From Streptomyces eurythermus (lineage in GTDB: Bacteria > Actinomycetota > Actinomycetes > Streptomycetales > Streptomycetaceae): a DNA stretch of 64,000 nucleotides. Below, piece by piece: positions 30,501-39,614 of this stretch (positions within the stretch are counted from its first letter, which is position 1; every line of letters begins with the position of its first letter). The notes under the pieces were generated by a model. It had not been told where the DNA came from. It worked only from the letters and a program-made list of their open reading frames with translations, and ran no database searches. The DNA is taken from NCBI RefSeq assembly GCF_014649115.1, contig NZ_BMSK01000004.1, positions 372,001 to 436,000 of the forward strand. Direction: 5' to 3'. Position numbers and translations under genes: made by a program.

Positions 30501-31844
30501 TCAGGTCAACCGCTTCAGAAGCACCGCGGAAGCCACCGGCCGGGCACCCGCCTTGGCCACCCCGTCGGCCACCTCGCGGTCGGTGGAGGCGACGATGACC
30601 GGGCGTCCCGGCGGCTCGGCGCGCACCAGCTGCCGGATCAGCTCGTCGGCGGTCACGCCCGGCTTCGAGAACAGAACCCGCACCCCGCGCGGCGGCGCGA
30701 GCAGTACCGGCGCGGCCAGTTCGGCGCCGTCGAAGACACAGGTCACCTCGGCGCCGGTCTGCGCGGCGAGCGCCGAGAGCTGGCCCAGCAGCCGCAGCCG
30801 CTGCTTCTCCAGCGGCATCTGCGGATAGCCGGTCTTGGTCACGTTGTAGCCGTCGACGACCAGATGCACCTGCGGCAGCGCCAGCAACTGGTCGAGAATG
30901 GCCGGGTCGTTCTCCGACAGGGCGCGCGCCGCGATGTCCTTCGGGGTCATCCGGCCCGGCTCCACCGCGTCGACCGTCTCGGCCGGGCGCACCGACACCG
31001 GCGGCAGGGCGAGTTCACGCCTGAGCCCCTGGGTGGCGTCCAGCAGGGTGTCGAGCAGCAGCCGTACCCGCATGTCCTCCACGCTGCGGCCCTCCCGGGC
31101 CGCCCGGCGGGTGGCCTCCAGCGCGGCCTCGGCCTCACCGAGGCGGGCCTTGAGCCGCCGGGACTCGCTCTCCGCGGCCGACACCTGCGCGTGCGCCTCC
31201 GCGCGTACGGCGTCGATCTCGCCGTGCGCCTTGCGCAGCGCGGCCTCGCCCCGCTTGACGTCGCTGAGCGCGGCGCGCAGCTTGCGGTGCAGCGACTCCG
31301 CTTCCCTCCGCGCCGACTCCAGCTCCGTGCGCAGCCGTTCGGTCTCGGTCCGGGTGTGCTCGCGGGCCTGCGCCAGCTCGGCGCGCAGCCGCTCCAGCTC
31401 GGCCCGGCTCTCCTCGCCGGCCCGCTCGGCGTCCGCGCGCTGGGCCTCCTCGCCGGCCGCGGTGACCAGCTTCACCCAGCCCGCCGGGCGCAGCACATAG
31501 GCCGCGGCCGCCACGTCGAGCGGGTCGGCGGCCGGGGGCGGGGAGCCCGCGTCGAGGGCTCCGGCGAGTTCCGGCTGCGCCTCCCGGAACCGCTCGCCGA
31601 TCCGCTGCCGGAACAGCGCGTCGGTCTCCAGCGCCGCCGCCATCGCGTTCCCGGCGAACTTCGCCCGGCGATTCGGGGCGAACCTGGCGTACTGCCTCAG
31701 CTGGGCGGGCAGTTCCGCCAGGGTCAGCCCGCCGAAGCCGTCCGACACGATCTGTACGACCCGCCGGCGCACGCCGTCGGGCAGCGGACGGTCAAGCACC
31801 TCAGCGGTGCCGTCGCCCGGCCCCCCGCCTGCGGTCTCCACCAT
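30501..31844 (-). CDS. NYN-domain protein (YacP-like) with coiled coil
   Basis: A protein of 447 residues. The first 130 residues are helical and unassigned; 135-265 is a long coiled coil rich in Glu, Arg and Ala; the C-terminal part is a NYN/PIN-like nuclease domain with LVVDGYNVTKTGYP, EVTCVFDGAEL, LFSKPGVTADELIRQLV and IVASTDREVADG carrying the acidic catalytic residues. Probably an RNA-processing or RNA-binding protein. A small zinc-ribbon-like gene lies just upstream on the same strand. Confidence 0.85.
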   Translation of the reverse strand: MVETAGGGPGDGTAEVLDRPLPDGVRRRVVQIVSDGFGGLTLAELPAQLRQYARFAPNRRAKFAGNAMAAALETDALFRQRIGERFREAQPELAGALDAGSPPPAADPLDVAAAAYVLRPAGWVKLVTAAGEEAQRADAERAGEESRAELERLRAELAQAREHTRTETERLRTELESARREAESLHRKLRAALSDVKRGEAALRKAHGEIDAVRAEAHAQVSAAESESRRLKARLGEAEAALEATRRAAREGRSVEDMRVRLLLDTLLDATQGLRRELALPPVSVRPAETVDAVEPGRMTPKDIAARALSENDPAILDQLLALPQVHLVVDGYNVTKTGYPQMPLEKQRLRLLGQLSALAAQTGAEVTCVFDGAELAAPVLLAPPRGVRVLFSKPGVTADELIRQLVRAEPPGRPVIVASTDREVADGVAKAGARPVASAVLLKRLT

Positions 31845-31892
31845 CCGTCACACACCCCAATACCGAAAAAGTCCCTCCGGGGGCCGCTCCGC

Positions 31893-32132
31893 TCAGGAGC
31901 CGGCGCCCGGCCTGTCCACGAGTTCCACCTGGTCCACCGCGTTGCACCAGCGACAGCGCACCGACTCGATGGTCTCACTGACCACCTCGCGCTCCTCCAC
32001 CGTCGGCTCACCGGCCAGGTCCAGGTGCAGGTACTCGACGACCTTCGACGAGCGGGTCACGTCGAAACGGGTGAGGTTGCCGCAGAGGGTGCAGCGCCAC
32101 CGGGTCGTGTCGGTCGGCAGGGGAACCGTCAT
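31893..32132 (-). CDS. Small protein with two CxxC pairs
   Basis: A 79-residue protein with CTLCGN near the start and CRWCN near the end, together a likely zinc ribbon. It lies 48 bases upstream of the NYN-domain gene and on the same strand, so a shared RNA-related role is possible. No other motif. The ATG has TTC/GGAA-like weak Shine-Dalgarno sequence. Confidence 0.75.
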   Translation of the reverse strand: MTVPLPTDTTRWRCTLCGNLTRFDVTRSSKVVEYLHLDLAGEPTVEEREVVSETIESVRCRWCNAVDQVELVDRPGAGS

Positions 32133-32285
32133 CGCGCTGGTTCGCTTCCTTCTCGTGTCGGTCCGCGCCGCTCCCCGACGCGTGTGGCTCGTAACCCTAC
32201 GGCCTGGCGGCTGCTCGCCGCCCGTCCGTTCCGGGCGGCGAGGCGGTCTGTCAGGTTGCGTCCCGTTACGTCATGCTCTGTAGTC

Positions 32286-33080
32286 ATGATCAGCTCCAGG
32301 AGCACGGCGGCCGGCAGGACCCTCAGAGCGGTCCGGGACACCCCGGCGCCGGTGACATACGGCCTCATCGCCCTGTGCTGTGTGCTCTTCGCCCTCGGCC
32401 CGGCCTCCGGGCTGGTACCGGGGTACGGCACCGGGGACGCGCTGCTCGCCGCGCAGCGGGCGTACTTCCGGCGCTGGGGGGTGGTACCGGCCGAGCTGTT
32501 CGACGGGCCGGCCGGGGCCGCGCTCACCCCGGCCACCGCGCTGTTCGTGCACGGCAGCTGGGTGCACCTGCTCGGCAACATGCTCTTCCTCTTCGTCTTC
32601 GGAGCGATGACCGAGGAACGGATGGGCCGGGTGGAGTTCACCCTCTTCTACGTCGGCTGCGGCTGTGGCGCCCTGCTCGGCTACGCGGTGGCCAACGCCG
32701 CCTCCGGACAGTCGCTGGTCGGCGCCTCCGGTGCGGTCTCGGCGGTCCTCGGGGCCTTCCTGTACCTGTTCCCCCGTGCGCGGGTGACCAGTCTGCTGCC
32801 GTTCCTGTTCTTCCTGCCGCTGCGCTTCCCGGCCTGGGTCGTGCTGCCCTGCTGGGCGGCCCTGCAGTGGCTGGCGGCCGAGCGCGCCCCCGACGGGCCC
32901 GGGGTGGCCTACCTCGCCCACCTGGTGGGTTTCGGCCTGGGCTTCGGCTACGCGTGGGTGCGCTACGGAAGGCGGAAGGGCACGAGGGGCGGCGCAGGCG
33001 GGGCGGTGGTGGGCGACGGGCGGGCGACTAGAGTGAAGGGCGCACCGGCTCCGGTCACCGAGGGAGAGAGACAACCGTGA
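32286..33080 (+). CDS. Rhomboid-family intramembrane protease
   Basis: A 264-residue membrane serine protease. Six hydrophobic segments; the conserved loop FVHGSWVHLLGNMLFLFVFG, nucleophile Ser in VGASGAVSAVLG and the catalytic His in AHLVGFGLGFGY. The substrate is unknown. The ATG at 32286 is the first start near the conserved domain. It overlaps the following Lrp-like gene by four bases (GTGA). Confidence 0.9.
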   Translation: MISSRSTAAGRTLRAVRDTPAPVTYGLIALCCVLFALGPASGLVPGYGTGDALLAAQRAYFRRWGVVPAELFDGPAGAALTPATALFVHGSWVHLLGNMLFLFVFGAMTEERMGRVEFTLFYVGCGCGALLGYAVANAASGQSLVGASGAVSAVLGAFLYLFPRARVTSLLPFLFFLPLRFPAWVVLPCWAALQWLAAERAPDGPGVAYLAHLVGFGLGFGYAWVRYGRRKGTRGGAGGAVVGDGRATRVKGAPAPVTEGERQP

Positions 33081-33358
33081 TCACCGCGATCGTCCTGATC
33101 AAGACCAGCGTGGACCGGATCCCCGAGATCGCCGAACGGATCGCCGGGCTGGAGAGCGTGAGCGAGGTCTTCTCGGTCACCGGCACCTACGACCTGATCG
33201 CCATGGTCCGGGTCGCCCGGCACGAGGACCTCGCCGAGGTCATCCCCGGCCGCATCAGCAAGATCCCCGGCGTGCAGGCCACGGACACGCACGTCGCGTT
33301 CCGCACCTACTCCCAGCACGACCTGGAGGCCGCGTTCGCGATCGGCCTGGACAGCTAG
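33077..33358 (+). CDS. Stand-alone Lrp/AsnC ligand-binding domain
   Basis: A 93-residue protein made of the RAM/ACT-like domain only (AIVLIKTSVDRIPEIAERIAGLESVSEVFSVTGTYDLIAMVRV), without a DNA-binding helix-turn-helix. Such proteins may bind amino acids and modify full-length Lrp regulators. The GTG at 33077 overlaps the rhomboid stop and GGGAGAGAGA lies upstream, so translation is coupled. Confidence 0.9.
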   Translation: MITAIVLIKTSVDRIPEIAERIAGLESVSEVFSVTGTYDLIAMVRVARHEDLAEVIPGRISKIPGVQATDTHVAFRTYSQHDLEAAFAIGLDS

Positions 33359-34021
33359 GGTCTCCACGCTCGCGACGCCTGCGCCCGAGGGCACGTGGCG
33401 GCGGCCGCCGCGGACGGCCGGTGCGCCCCGGGCCGTCGCCCGCCCCCGGCCGGGCGTCGCACCCCGGCGCTCCCCGCCGATCACGCCCGGGGCGCATCCC
33501 CGGTCCCCCGCCCGCACACCGTGCCCGAGCCCGCGCCGAGGTCCGGCGCCGGGCCGCCGGGGCGTCCCGGAATCGTTCTCCCGGAGGCCACAGCCGCCGT
33601 CCGTCCCCGGTCCGGAGACCTCGGCGTGCGGCGGGGACGTCCGCGAACAGGGTGCTGCTCAGGCAGGGCGACGGCCCGGCGCCGGGGCCTGCGGAACCAG
33701 CCGCTTCCCAAGGGCGACGGCCCGTACCTCGGGCCCCGCGGGCACCGGCCTCTTCCCGGAGCCGGCCCGCCCGTCCGGCGTCGCCCGGGCGTCGCCGAGG
33801 CTGCCGGTGCCGATCGCGCCGTCCCCGACGAGCGGTGGGGCCGGGGCCCTCACCGGCCCCTCCCCACCGCCCTCACCGGCACACCGGGACGACCCGCCGG
33901 CGTCCGTGCCGTCGGCGTGGGCCGGCGGGTTCGCGTCGAGCGCCGGCGGGACGGCGTAGTCCCGGCCGCCGAGGGCCCGGGGCCACGGCGGACCACCGGA
34001 CGGCTCCCCGCGGGGCGCTGC
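33359..34021. other. Non-coding, very GC-rich gap
   Basis: About 660 bases without a believable gene between the Lrp-like gene and the convergent aminotransferase gene. AGGGCGACGGCCCG occurs twice (33666 and 33712). Reading frames on both strands give Arg/Pro/Gly-rich translations unlike real proteins. It may be a gene remnant; nothing is recognised. Confidence 0.5.
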
Positions 34022-35383
34022 TCAGACCGCCGGCACGCAGCGGCCCTCCTCCGTGCGGTACTGCCACTTCGCGCCGTCCCGGACCAGTTCCCGGACGGCG
34101 TTCACGAAGCGGTCCACGTGCTCGTCGGGGGTGCCCGCGCCGAAGCTGACGCGGATGGCGTTGAGGGACTTCTCGCCGGGGGCCGCCTCGGGGGCGCCGC
34201 ACTCGCCCTGGGTCCCCGGGTCACTGCCGAGCAGGGTGCGCACCAGCGGGTGGGCGCAGAAGAGGCCGTCGCGGACGCCGATGCCGTACTCGGCGGAGAG
34301 CGCGGCGGCGAAGTGGGAGCTGTTCCAGCCGTCGACGACGAAGGAGAGGACGCCGACGCGCGGGGCGTCGTCACCGAACAGGGACAGCACGCGCACCTCG
34401 GGCACCTCGGCCAGACCCGCGCGGACCTTGGCGATCAGGTGCTGCTCGCGGGCGACCAGGGTGTCCCAGCCGGCCTCGGTGAGGGCCTTGCAGGCGGCGG
34501 CGATGGCGTAGGCGCCGATGACGTTCGGGGAGCCGGCCTCGTGGCGGGCCGCGCTCTCGTGCCACTCGACGGCCACCCCGCCGTCCTCGCGCCGGGTCAC
34601 CCGACGGCTGGCGCCGCCGCCCGCGAGGTAGGGCTCGGCCGCCTGGAGCCAGTCGGCGCGGCCGGCCAGGACGCCGGAGCCGAAGGGGGCGTACAGCTTG
34701 TGGCCGGAGAAGGCGATCCAGTCGACGTCGAGGTCCGCGACGGACACCGGGTGGTGCGGGGCGAGTTGGGCGGCGTCCAGGACGATCCGGGCGCCGTGGG
34801 CGTGCGCGGCGGCGGCCAGTTCGCGCACCGGCCACAGCTCGCCGGTGACATTGGAGGCGCCGGTGACACAGACCAGGGCGGGGCCGTACGGGTCGCGGCC
34901 GGCCAGGGCCCGTTCCAGGATCTCCACGGCCTGGCCGGGGGTGCGCGGGGCGTCGAGGTAGGTGACGTCCGCGTGCTGCCAGGGCAGCAGGGAGGCGTGG
35001 TGCTCGGTCTCGAAGACGAAGACCTGGCAGCCGGCCGGGATCGCCCGGGCCAGCAGGTTCAGGGAGTCGGTGGTGGAGCGGGTGAAGACCACCTGGTCGC
35101 CGGCCCGGCAGCCGAGGAACTCGGCGACCGTCCCGCGGGCGTTCTCGAACAGGTCGGTGGAGAGCTGGGAGAGGTAGCCGGCCCCGCGGTGGACGCTGCC
35201 GTAGTACGGGGCGTAGGCGGCGACGTCGTCCCAGACGCGCTGGAGGGCGGGGGCGCTGGCCGCGTAGTCGAGGGCCGCGTAGGTGACCTCGCCGCCGGTG
35301 ACCAGCGGGACGGTGACATCCCGCCCCAGAACGGACAGAGGGGTGCAAAGCGACTGGTCGGCGGCAGCGGTGGAGACAGACAT
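34022..35383 (-). CDS. Class V aminotransferase, cysteine desulfurase-like
   Basis: A 453-residue PLP enzyme of the SufS/NifS superfamily: DYAASAPAL, GSVHRGAGYLSQ, FTRSTTDSLNLLA, ETEHHASLLPW, VTGASNVTGELWP, DAAQLAPHHPV and the PLP Lys in AFSGHKLYAPFG. It lacks the typical NifS Cys loop but has Cys residues at VRDGLFCAHP and GECGAP. A SAM-IV riboswitch and a tiny frame precede it, so it is turned off at high S-adenosylmethionine, which ties it to sulfur or methionine metabolism. The exact substrate is not known. Confidence 0.85.
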   Translation of the reverse strand: MSVSTAAADQSLCTPLSVLGRDVTVPLVTGGEVTYAALDYAASAPALQRVWDDVAAYAPYYGSVHRGAGYLSQLSTDLFENARGTVAEFLGCRAGDQVVFTRSTTDSLNLLARAIPAGCQVFVFETEHHASLLPWQHADVTYLDAPRTPGQAVEILERALAGRDPYGPALVCVTGASNVTGELWPVRELAAAAHAHGARIVLDAAQLAPHHPVSVADLDVDWIAFSGHKLYAPFGSGVLAGRADWLQAAEPYLAGGGASRRVTRREDGGVAVEWHESAARHEAGSPNVIGAYAIAAACKALTEAGWDTLVAREQHLIAKVRAGLAEVPEVRVLSLFGDDAPRVGVLSFVVDGWNSSHFAAALSAEYGIGVRDGLFCAHPLVRTLLGSDPGTQGECGAPEAAPGEKSLNAIRVSFGAGTPDEHVDRFVNAVRELVRDGAKWQYRTEEGRCVPAV

Positions 35384-35461
35384 GACGGACTCCCGTGACG
35401 GAATACGAGGAAAGCTGAAGGAAGCTGGAGAAAGGGTGTGCGGAGGCGGGGCTCTGCGGCC

Positions 35462-35482
35462 CTAACGCATTCGCTTGCTCAC
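35462..35482 (-). CDS. Six-codon upstream reading frame
   Basis: GTG AGC AAG CGA ATG CGT TAG (MSKRMR) with GAGGAG seven bases before it lies between the SAM-IV riboswitch and the aminotransferase gene. The strong ribosome binding site argues that it is translated; it may control the downstream gene or simply cap the riboswitch output. Confidence 0.5.
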   Translation of the reverse strand: MSKRMR

Positions 35483-35502
35483 GGAAGACTCCTCGACGAC
35501 CA

Positions 35503-35556
35503 GGATCCCTGGTGGCACGAGGGATCCGCGCTTGCCGTGGACCTTGCTGTCCACGG
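35503..35556 (-). promoter_or_regulatory. Two hairpins between riboswitch and gene
   Basis: GGATCCCT/AGGGATCC (35503-35510 with 35520-35527) and CCGTGGAC/GTCCACGG (35535-35542 with 35549-35556) form perfect eight-base stems. They lie downstream of the riboswitch core on the - strand and just before the GAGGAG of the six-codon frame, so they could form the expression platform. Confidence 0.55.
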
Positions 35557-35642
35557 CCTGGTCTTCACCCGGGGCACCCCGCCACGGACGGAGGGTTGCC
35601 GGACAGTCGGCCGGGGCCTCATGACTGTCACTCATGACCTGG
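35555..35642 (-). promoter_or_regulatory. SAM-IV riboswitch
   Basis: The - strand holds the SAM-IV core in order: GGTCATGAGTG, a short helix, GAGGCCCCGGC, GTCCGGCAACCCTCC, GGCGGGGTGCCCCGGGTGA and AAGACC closing P1. SAM-IV binds S-adenosylmethionine and is an actinobacterial class controlling sulfur metabolism. It precedes the class V aminotransferase gene by about 170 bases. The call is by sequence only; the fold was not computed. Confidence 0.8.
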
Positions 35643-35720
35643 TACAGGAACGTACGTGAAGTGATCGCCGCCCCGCAACCCGGTGTCCGGATCGCGGGAC
35701 GGCCTGCCCTGCCGGGCCGG

Positions 35721-36785
35721 TCAGGCGTTGCTGGCGGCCACCCACCGCTCCAGCGCCCGCCGGGCCGCCCCGGAGTCGATGGACTCGGCGGCCTTCGCGA
35801 GCCCCGCGCGGATCTGGTCGGCGAGCGGCTCGTCCGTCGGGTCGAGGGCCACCAGCGCCGCCGCCGCGTTCAGTTCCACGGCGTCCCGTACGGCACCGCG
35901 CTCGCCGTCCAGCAGCCTGCGGGCGACCTCCGCGTTGTAGGCCGGGTCGCCGCCGCTCAGGGCCTCCACCGGGACCAGGTCGATGCCGACGTCCCGGGGG
36001 TCGAAGGACTCCTCGGTGACCTTGCCGTCGCGCACCACCCACACCCGGGAGGTGGCGGTCGTGGTCAGTTCGTCCAGCCCGTCGTCACCGCGGAAGACCA
36101 GCGAGGAGTTGCCGCGTTCGGCGAGCACGCCGGCGACGATCGGCGCCTCGCGGGCGACGGCCACGCCGACCGCCTGGGCCCGCACCTGCGCCGGGTTGGT
36201 CAGCGGACCGAGCAGGTTGAACACCGTCCGGATGCCCAACTGGCCGCGCGCTGCGCCGACATGACGCAGCGCCGGGTGGAACTTCACCGCGAAGCAGAAG
36301 GTGATGCCGGCCTCCTCCGCGACCTCGGCCACCCGGCGGGGCGTGAGATCGAGGTTGACCCCGAGCCGCTCCAGCACGTCGGAGGAGCCGGACGCCGAGG
36401 ACGCGGCCCGGTTGCCGTGCTTGACCACCTTCGCGCCCGTGCCGGCGACGACGAGCGAGGCCATCGTGGAGATGTTCACCGTCTTGGCGCCGTCGCCGCC
36501 GGTGCCGACGATGTCGACGGTGCGGCCGGGCACCTCGATCACGTTCGCGTGCCGGTACATCGTGCGGACCAGACCGGTGATCTCCTCGACCGTCTGTCCC
36601 TTCGCCCGCAGGGCCACCGCGAACCCGGCGATCTGCGCGTCGGTCGCCTCGCCGCGCATGATCTTGTCCATCGCCCAGGCGGTGTCGTCCGCGGAGAGGT
36701 CCCGGCCCTCCAGCAGACCGTTCAGCAGGGCGGGCCAGGAGCGGCCCGCCGCGGTGTCGCCTCCAGCGGGGGTCACAGCGCTCAT
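35721..36785 (-). CDS. trpD: Anthranilate phosphoribosyltransferase
   Basis: A 354-residue TrpD that transfers phosphoribosyl to anthranilate, the second step of tryptophan synthesis. Motifs: [55 protein letters not shown] precedes the ATG. In S. coelicolor trpD is the neighbour of qcrB (recalled); here the neighbour is the extra qcrB copy, which places the insertion at that junction. Confidence 0.95.
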   Translation of the reverse strand: MSAVTPAGGDTAAGRSWPALLNGLLEGRDLSADDTAWAMDKIMRGEATDAQIAGFAVALRAKGQTVEEITGLVRTMYRHANVIEVPGRTVDIVGTGGDGAKTVNISTMASLVVAGTGAKVVKHGNRAASSASGSSDVLERLGVNLDLTPRRVAEVAEEAGITFCFAVKFHPALRHVGAARGQLGIRTVFNLLGPLTNPAQVRAQAVGVAVAREAPIVAGVLAERGNSSLVFRGDDGLDELTTTATSRVWVVRDGKVTEESFDPRDVGIDLVPVEALSGGDPAYNAEVARRLLDGERGAVRDAVELNAAAALVALDPTDEPLADQIRAGLAKAAESIDSGAARRALERWVAASNA

Positions 36786-36840
36786 CAGCCGCTCCTTGTC
36801 CGGTTGCCTGCTCGTCGTACACCACCCTATCCAGCCGGAC

Positions 36841-36889
36841 GCGCGCCGAGGGGCCCCGTCCGGGTCGCGGACGGGGCCCCTCGGCGCGC
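36841..36889 (-). terminator. Strong terminator of the extra qcrB copy
   Basis: A perfect 22-base stem, left arm starting GCGCGCCGAGGGG and right arm its complement, with a five-base loop, between qcrB copy 1 and trpD. Confidence 0.75.
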
Positions 36890-36894
36890 CGGGA

Positions 36895-38550
36895 TCAGTG
36901 GTGGCCGTGGCCGCTCGCGATCTCCTTGTACTCGTCGACGGTCGGCTTGGGGATCTGGCTCTCCTCGCCGTAGTAGGCGTGGGACAGCTTCACGCGCAGC
37001 TTCTCCGAGGCCGGGACCTTGCGCTCGACGCCGTTCTCGTCGACGGTCGGGCCGATCTCGGCCGGCGTGTACTGCTTGTGCGAGGTGAGGGTGTGCAGCT
37101 GCTCCTGGCTGAGCGGCTCGTGCACCTCGATGTACTCGCCGTGCGGGAGCCGCTTGATGATGCCGGTCTCGCGGCCGTGCAGCACCTTGTCGCGGTCCCG
37201 GCGCTGCAGGCCGAGGCAGATCCGCTTGGTGATGAGGAAGGTGATGACCGGGCCGACGAAGTAGGCGATCCGGACGAACCAGGTGACGGCGTTGATCGAC
37301 AGGTGGAAGTGGGTGGCGACGATGTCGTTGCCGCCGCCGATCAGCATCACGAAGTACACGGTCAGCCAGGCGACGCCGAACGCGGTGCGGGTGGCTGCGT
37401 TGCGCGGGCGGTCCAGGATGTGGTGCTCGCGCCGGTCGCCGGCGATCCACGCCTCCACGAACGGGTAGACCGCGATGGCCACGAGGATCAGGCCGAACAC
37501 GACCAGCGGGATGAACACGCCGAGGACGAGGGTGTGGCCCCAGAAGTTGATCTCCCAGCCCGGCATGGCGCGGATGAGGCCCTCGGCCATGCCCATGTAC
37601 CAGTCGGGCTGGGCGCCGGTGGAGACCTGGTCGGGGCGGTAGGGGCCGATGGCCCAGATCGGGTTGATCTGGGCGACGGCGGCCAGGGCCGCGAGGGCGC
37701 CGAAGACCAGGAAGAAGAAGCCTCCGGCCTTGGCCATGTAGACCGGCAGCAGGGGCATGCCGACGACGTTGGTCTCGGTTTTTCCGGGGCCCGCGAACTG
37801 GGTGTGCTTGTGGTAGAAGACGAGGATCAGGTGGGCCACCACGAGGCCCAGCATGATGCCCGGCAGCAGCAGGATGTGGATGGTGTAGAACCGGGCCACG
37901 AACTCGTGGCCGGGGAACTCCCCGCCGAAGAGGAAGAACGACAGGTACGTGCCGACGATCGGCACGGACAGGATCGCGCCCTCCATGAAGCGGACACCGG
38001 TGCCGGAGAGCAGGTCGTCCGGGAGCGAGTAGCCGGTGAAGCCGGTGAACATGCCGAGGACGAACAGCAGGAAGCCGAACAGCCAGTTCAGCTCGCGCGG
38101 CTTGCGGAACGCGCCGGAGAAGAACACGCGCATCATGTGCACGAACATCCCGGCGATGAAGACGACCGCGCCCCAGTGGTGGATCTGCCGCACGAGCAGG
38201 CCGCCGCGCACGTCGAAGGAGATGTGCAGGGTCGAGCTGAACGCCTCGGACATCATCTGTCCCTGGAGCGGGACGTAGCCGCCGTGGTATTCCACCTCGT
38301 TCATCGACGGGTGGAAGAACAGCGTCAGATAGACACCCGTCAGGATGATGATCAGAAACGAGTAGAGGCAGATCTCGCCCAGCATGAACGACCAGTGGTC
38401 GGGGAAGATCTTGCGCATGTTGGCCTTGGCCAGGCTGTAGAGCCCCAGCCGTCCGTCGGCCCAGTCGGCGAGGCGCTCGCCGGCCGGTGCCGTCCCGCGA
38501 GGGCGGCCGGCCGCGCCGGGCCGAGGGGTTTCGTTCGGTGCAGTACTCAT
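36895..38550 (-). CDS. qcrB: Cytochrome bc1 cytochrome b subunit, extra copy (QcrB1)
   Basis: A 551-residue actinobacterial cytochrome b with eight or more membrane helices, which oxidises menaquinol in the bcc-aa3 chain. Intact: the four heme-ligating His in IHHWGAV, FVHMMRV, IHILLLP and AHLILVF (spacing of b6 type), the Qo motif PDWY and the acidic C-terminal tail ending GHGHH. It shares roughly 85 percent of residues with the copy at 49.3 kb (by eye) but differs near the Qo site: F188-M189 for Ile-Ala and, after PDWYMG, Met-Ala-Glu-Gly for Phe-Ser-Glu-Gly (Ala322 in place of Ser316). It overlaps qcrA1 by four bases. Confidence 0.95.
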   Translation of the reverse strand: MSTAPNETPRPGAAGRPRGTAPAGERLADWADGRLGLYSLAKANMRKIFPDHWSFMLGEICLYSFLIIILTGVYLTLFFHPSMNEVEYHGGYVPLQGQMMSEAFSSTLHISFDVRGGLLVRQIHHWGAVVFIAGMFVHMMRVFFSGAFRKPRELNWLFGFLLFVLGMFTGFTGYSLPDDLLSGTGVRFMEGAILSVPIVGTYLSFFLFGGEFPGHEFVARFYTIHILLLPGIMLGLVVAHLILVFYHKHTQFAGPGKTETNVVGMPLLPVYMAKAGGFFFLVFGALAALAAVAQINPIWAIGPYRPDQVSTGAQPDWYMGMAEGLIRAMPGWEINFWGHTLVLGVFIPLVVFGLILVAIAVYPFVEAWIAGDRREHHILDRPRNAATRTAFGVAWLTVYFVMLIGGGNDIVATHFHLSINAVTWFVRIAYFVGPVITFLITKRICLGLQRRDRDKVLHGRETGIIKRLPHGEYIEVHEPLSQEQLHTLTSHKQYTPAEIGPTVDENGVERKVPASEKLRVKLSHAYYGEESQIPKPTVDEYKEIASGHGHH

Positions 38551-39614
38551 CCGCGCTCCCAGAAAGCAGGACCGACGGGCTCCTCGAAGTCGCCGAGCGC
38601 CTGGAGGTAGCCCTCGCTGTCCACGCCGATGCGCAGTTGCGGAAGGGCGTGGCCGGCGGGGCCGAAGATCACTCGGGCGCCGTCGGTGAGGTCGAAGGTG
38701 GACTGGTGGCAGGGGCACAGCACGTGGTGCGTCTGCTGCTCGTACAGCGAGATCGGGCAGCCCACGTGGGTGCAGATCTTCGAGTAGGCGACGATGCCCT
38801 GGTGCGACCAGTCGAGTTCGCGCTTGTCCTTGATGTCGTCCGGCTGGAGCCGGATGACCATCAGGGCGGCCTTGGCGATCTCGTTCTGGAAGTCCTCGTC
38901 GTGTTCCGCGAGGCCGTCGGGCTTGGCGAAGGTCAGCGAGCCGACGGCCACGTCCTCCGGGCGCAGCGGCTGGCCGGTGTTCATGTTGACCAGGCGCTTG
39001 CCCTTGGCCCACAGGGTGTGGCGCAGCTTGGTGCCGGGTGCCGGTCCGAGGCCGCCGAGCAGCATCAGACCGGTCAGCGGCACCAGCGCCATCGCGCCGA
39101 GCAGGGTGTTGCGGATCAGCTTGCGGCGGCCGAACCCGGACTCCGCGGCACCCTGGCGGAAGTCCGCGTGGACCTTGGCCCGCACGTCGGGGGACGCCTC
39201 GATGGGGTGCCGGTCGTCGGCGATCTCCACGTCCGACATCAGGGTGCGCGCCCAGTGGACCGCGCCCGCGCCGATGCAGAACAGCGCCACGCCCAGCGTG
39301 AGCCCCAGCGCGAAGTTCATCGCGCTCAGGTGGCCGAGGGGGAAGACGAAAATCGACTTGTCGTCGGGAATCAGCAGGTAGGCGACGATGAAGCCGATGG
39401 TGGCCAGCATCGACACCGTGAACAGGAACGCCACCGCGCGCTCGGACCGCTTGGCGGCCCGCTCGTCGATGTCCTGGATCCGGTGCTCGTGCGGCGGTAG
39501 TCCGGGGTCCGCGAACGGATTCTCCTCGTCGGCCACGGAGACGGCACCGTGCACACCGTCGCCGGCGGGCTGCTCGGCACGCGGACGCCCTTCCGGCATG
39601 TCCCGGTTTCCCAT
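38547..39614 (-). CDS. qcrA: Rieske iron-sulfur subunit, extra copy (QcrA1)
   Basis: A 355-residue Rieske protein with the three N-terminal membrane helices typical of actinobacteria and intact [2Fe-2S] ligands CTHVGC (281-286) and CPCHQS (300-305). The soluble domain is almost identical to the second copy (last 60 residues nearly all the same), while the N-terminal 25 residues differ strongly (PEGRPRAEQPAGDG). No qcrC is next to it, so this pair depends on the qcrC at 52 kb for the cytochrome c subunit. GGAG precedes the ATG; a short inverted repeat lies upstream. Confidence 0.95.
   Translation of the reverse strand: MGNRDMPEGRPRAEQPAGDGVHGAVSVADEENPFADPGLPPHEHRIQDIDERAAKRSERAVAFLFTVSMLATIGFIVAYLLIPDDKSIFVFPLGHLSAMNFALGLTLGVALFCIGAGAVHWARTLMSDVEIADDRHPIEASPDVRAKVHADFRQGAAESGFGRRKLIRNTLLGAMALVPLTGLMLLGGLGPAPGTKLRHTLWAKGKRLVNMNTGQPLRPEDVAVGSLTFAKPDGLAEHDEDFQNEIAKAALMVIRLQPDDIKDKRELDWSHQGIVAYSKICTHVGCPISLYEQQTHHVLCPCHQSTFDLTDGARVIFGPAGHALPQLRIGVDSEGYLQALGDFEEPVGPAFWERG

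Noticed and set aside
36301..38610. Long open frame on the + strand opposite qcrB1
   Set aside because: It is antisense to a strongly conserved gene; its translation is His/Asp/Gln-rich and without domains, the usual shadow of high-GC coding DNA.
36895..39614. qcrA1-qcrB1 as pseudogenes or an assembly error
   Set aside because: Both frames are full length with all ligands, and the copies differ by many conservative changes and in their flanks, so it is a true diverged duplication.
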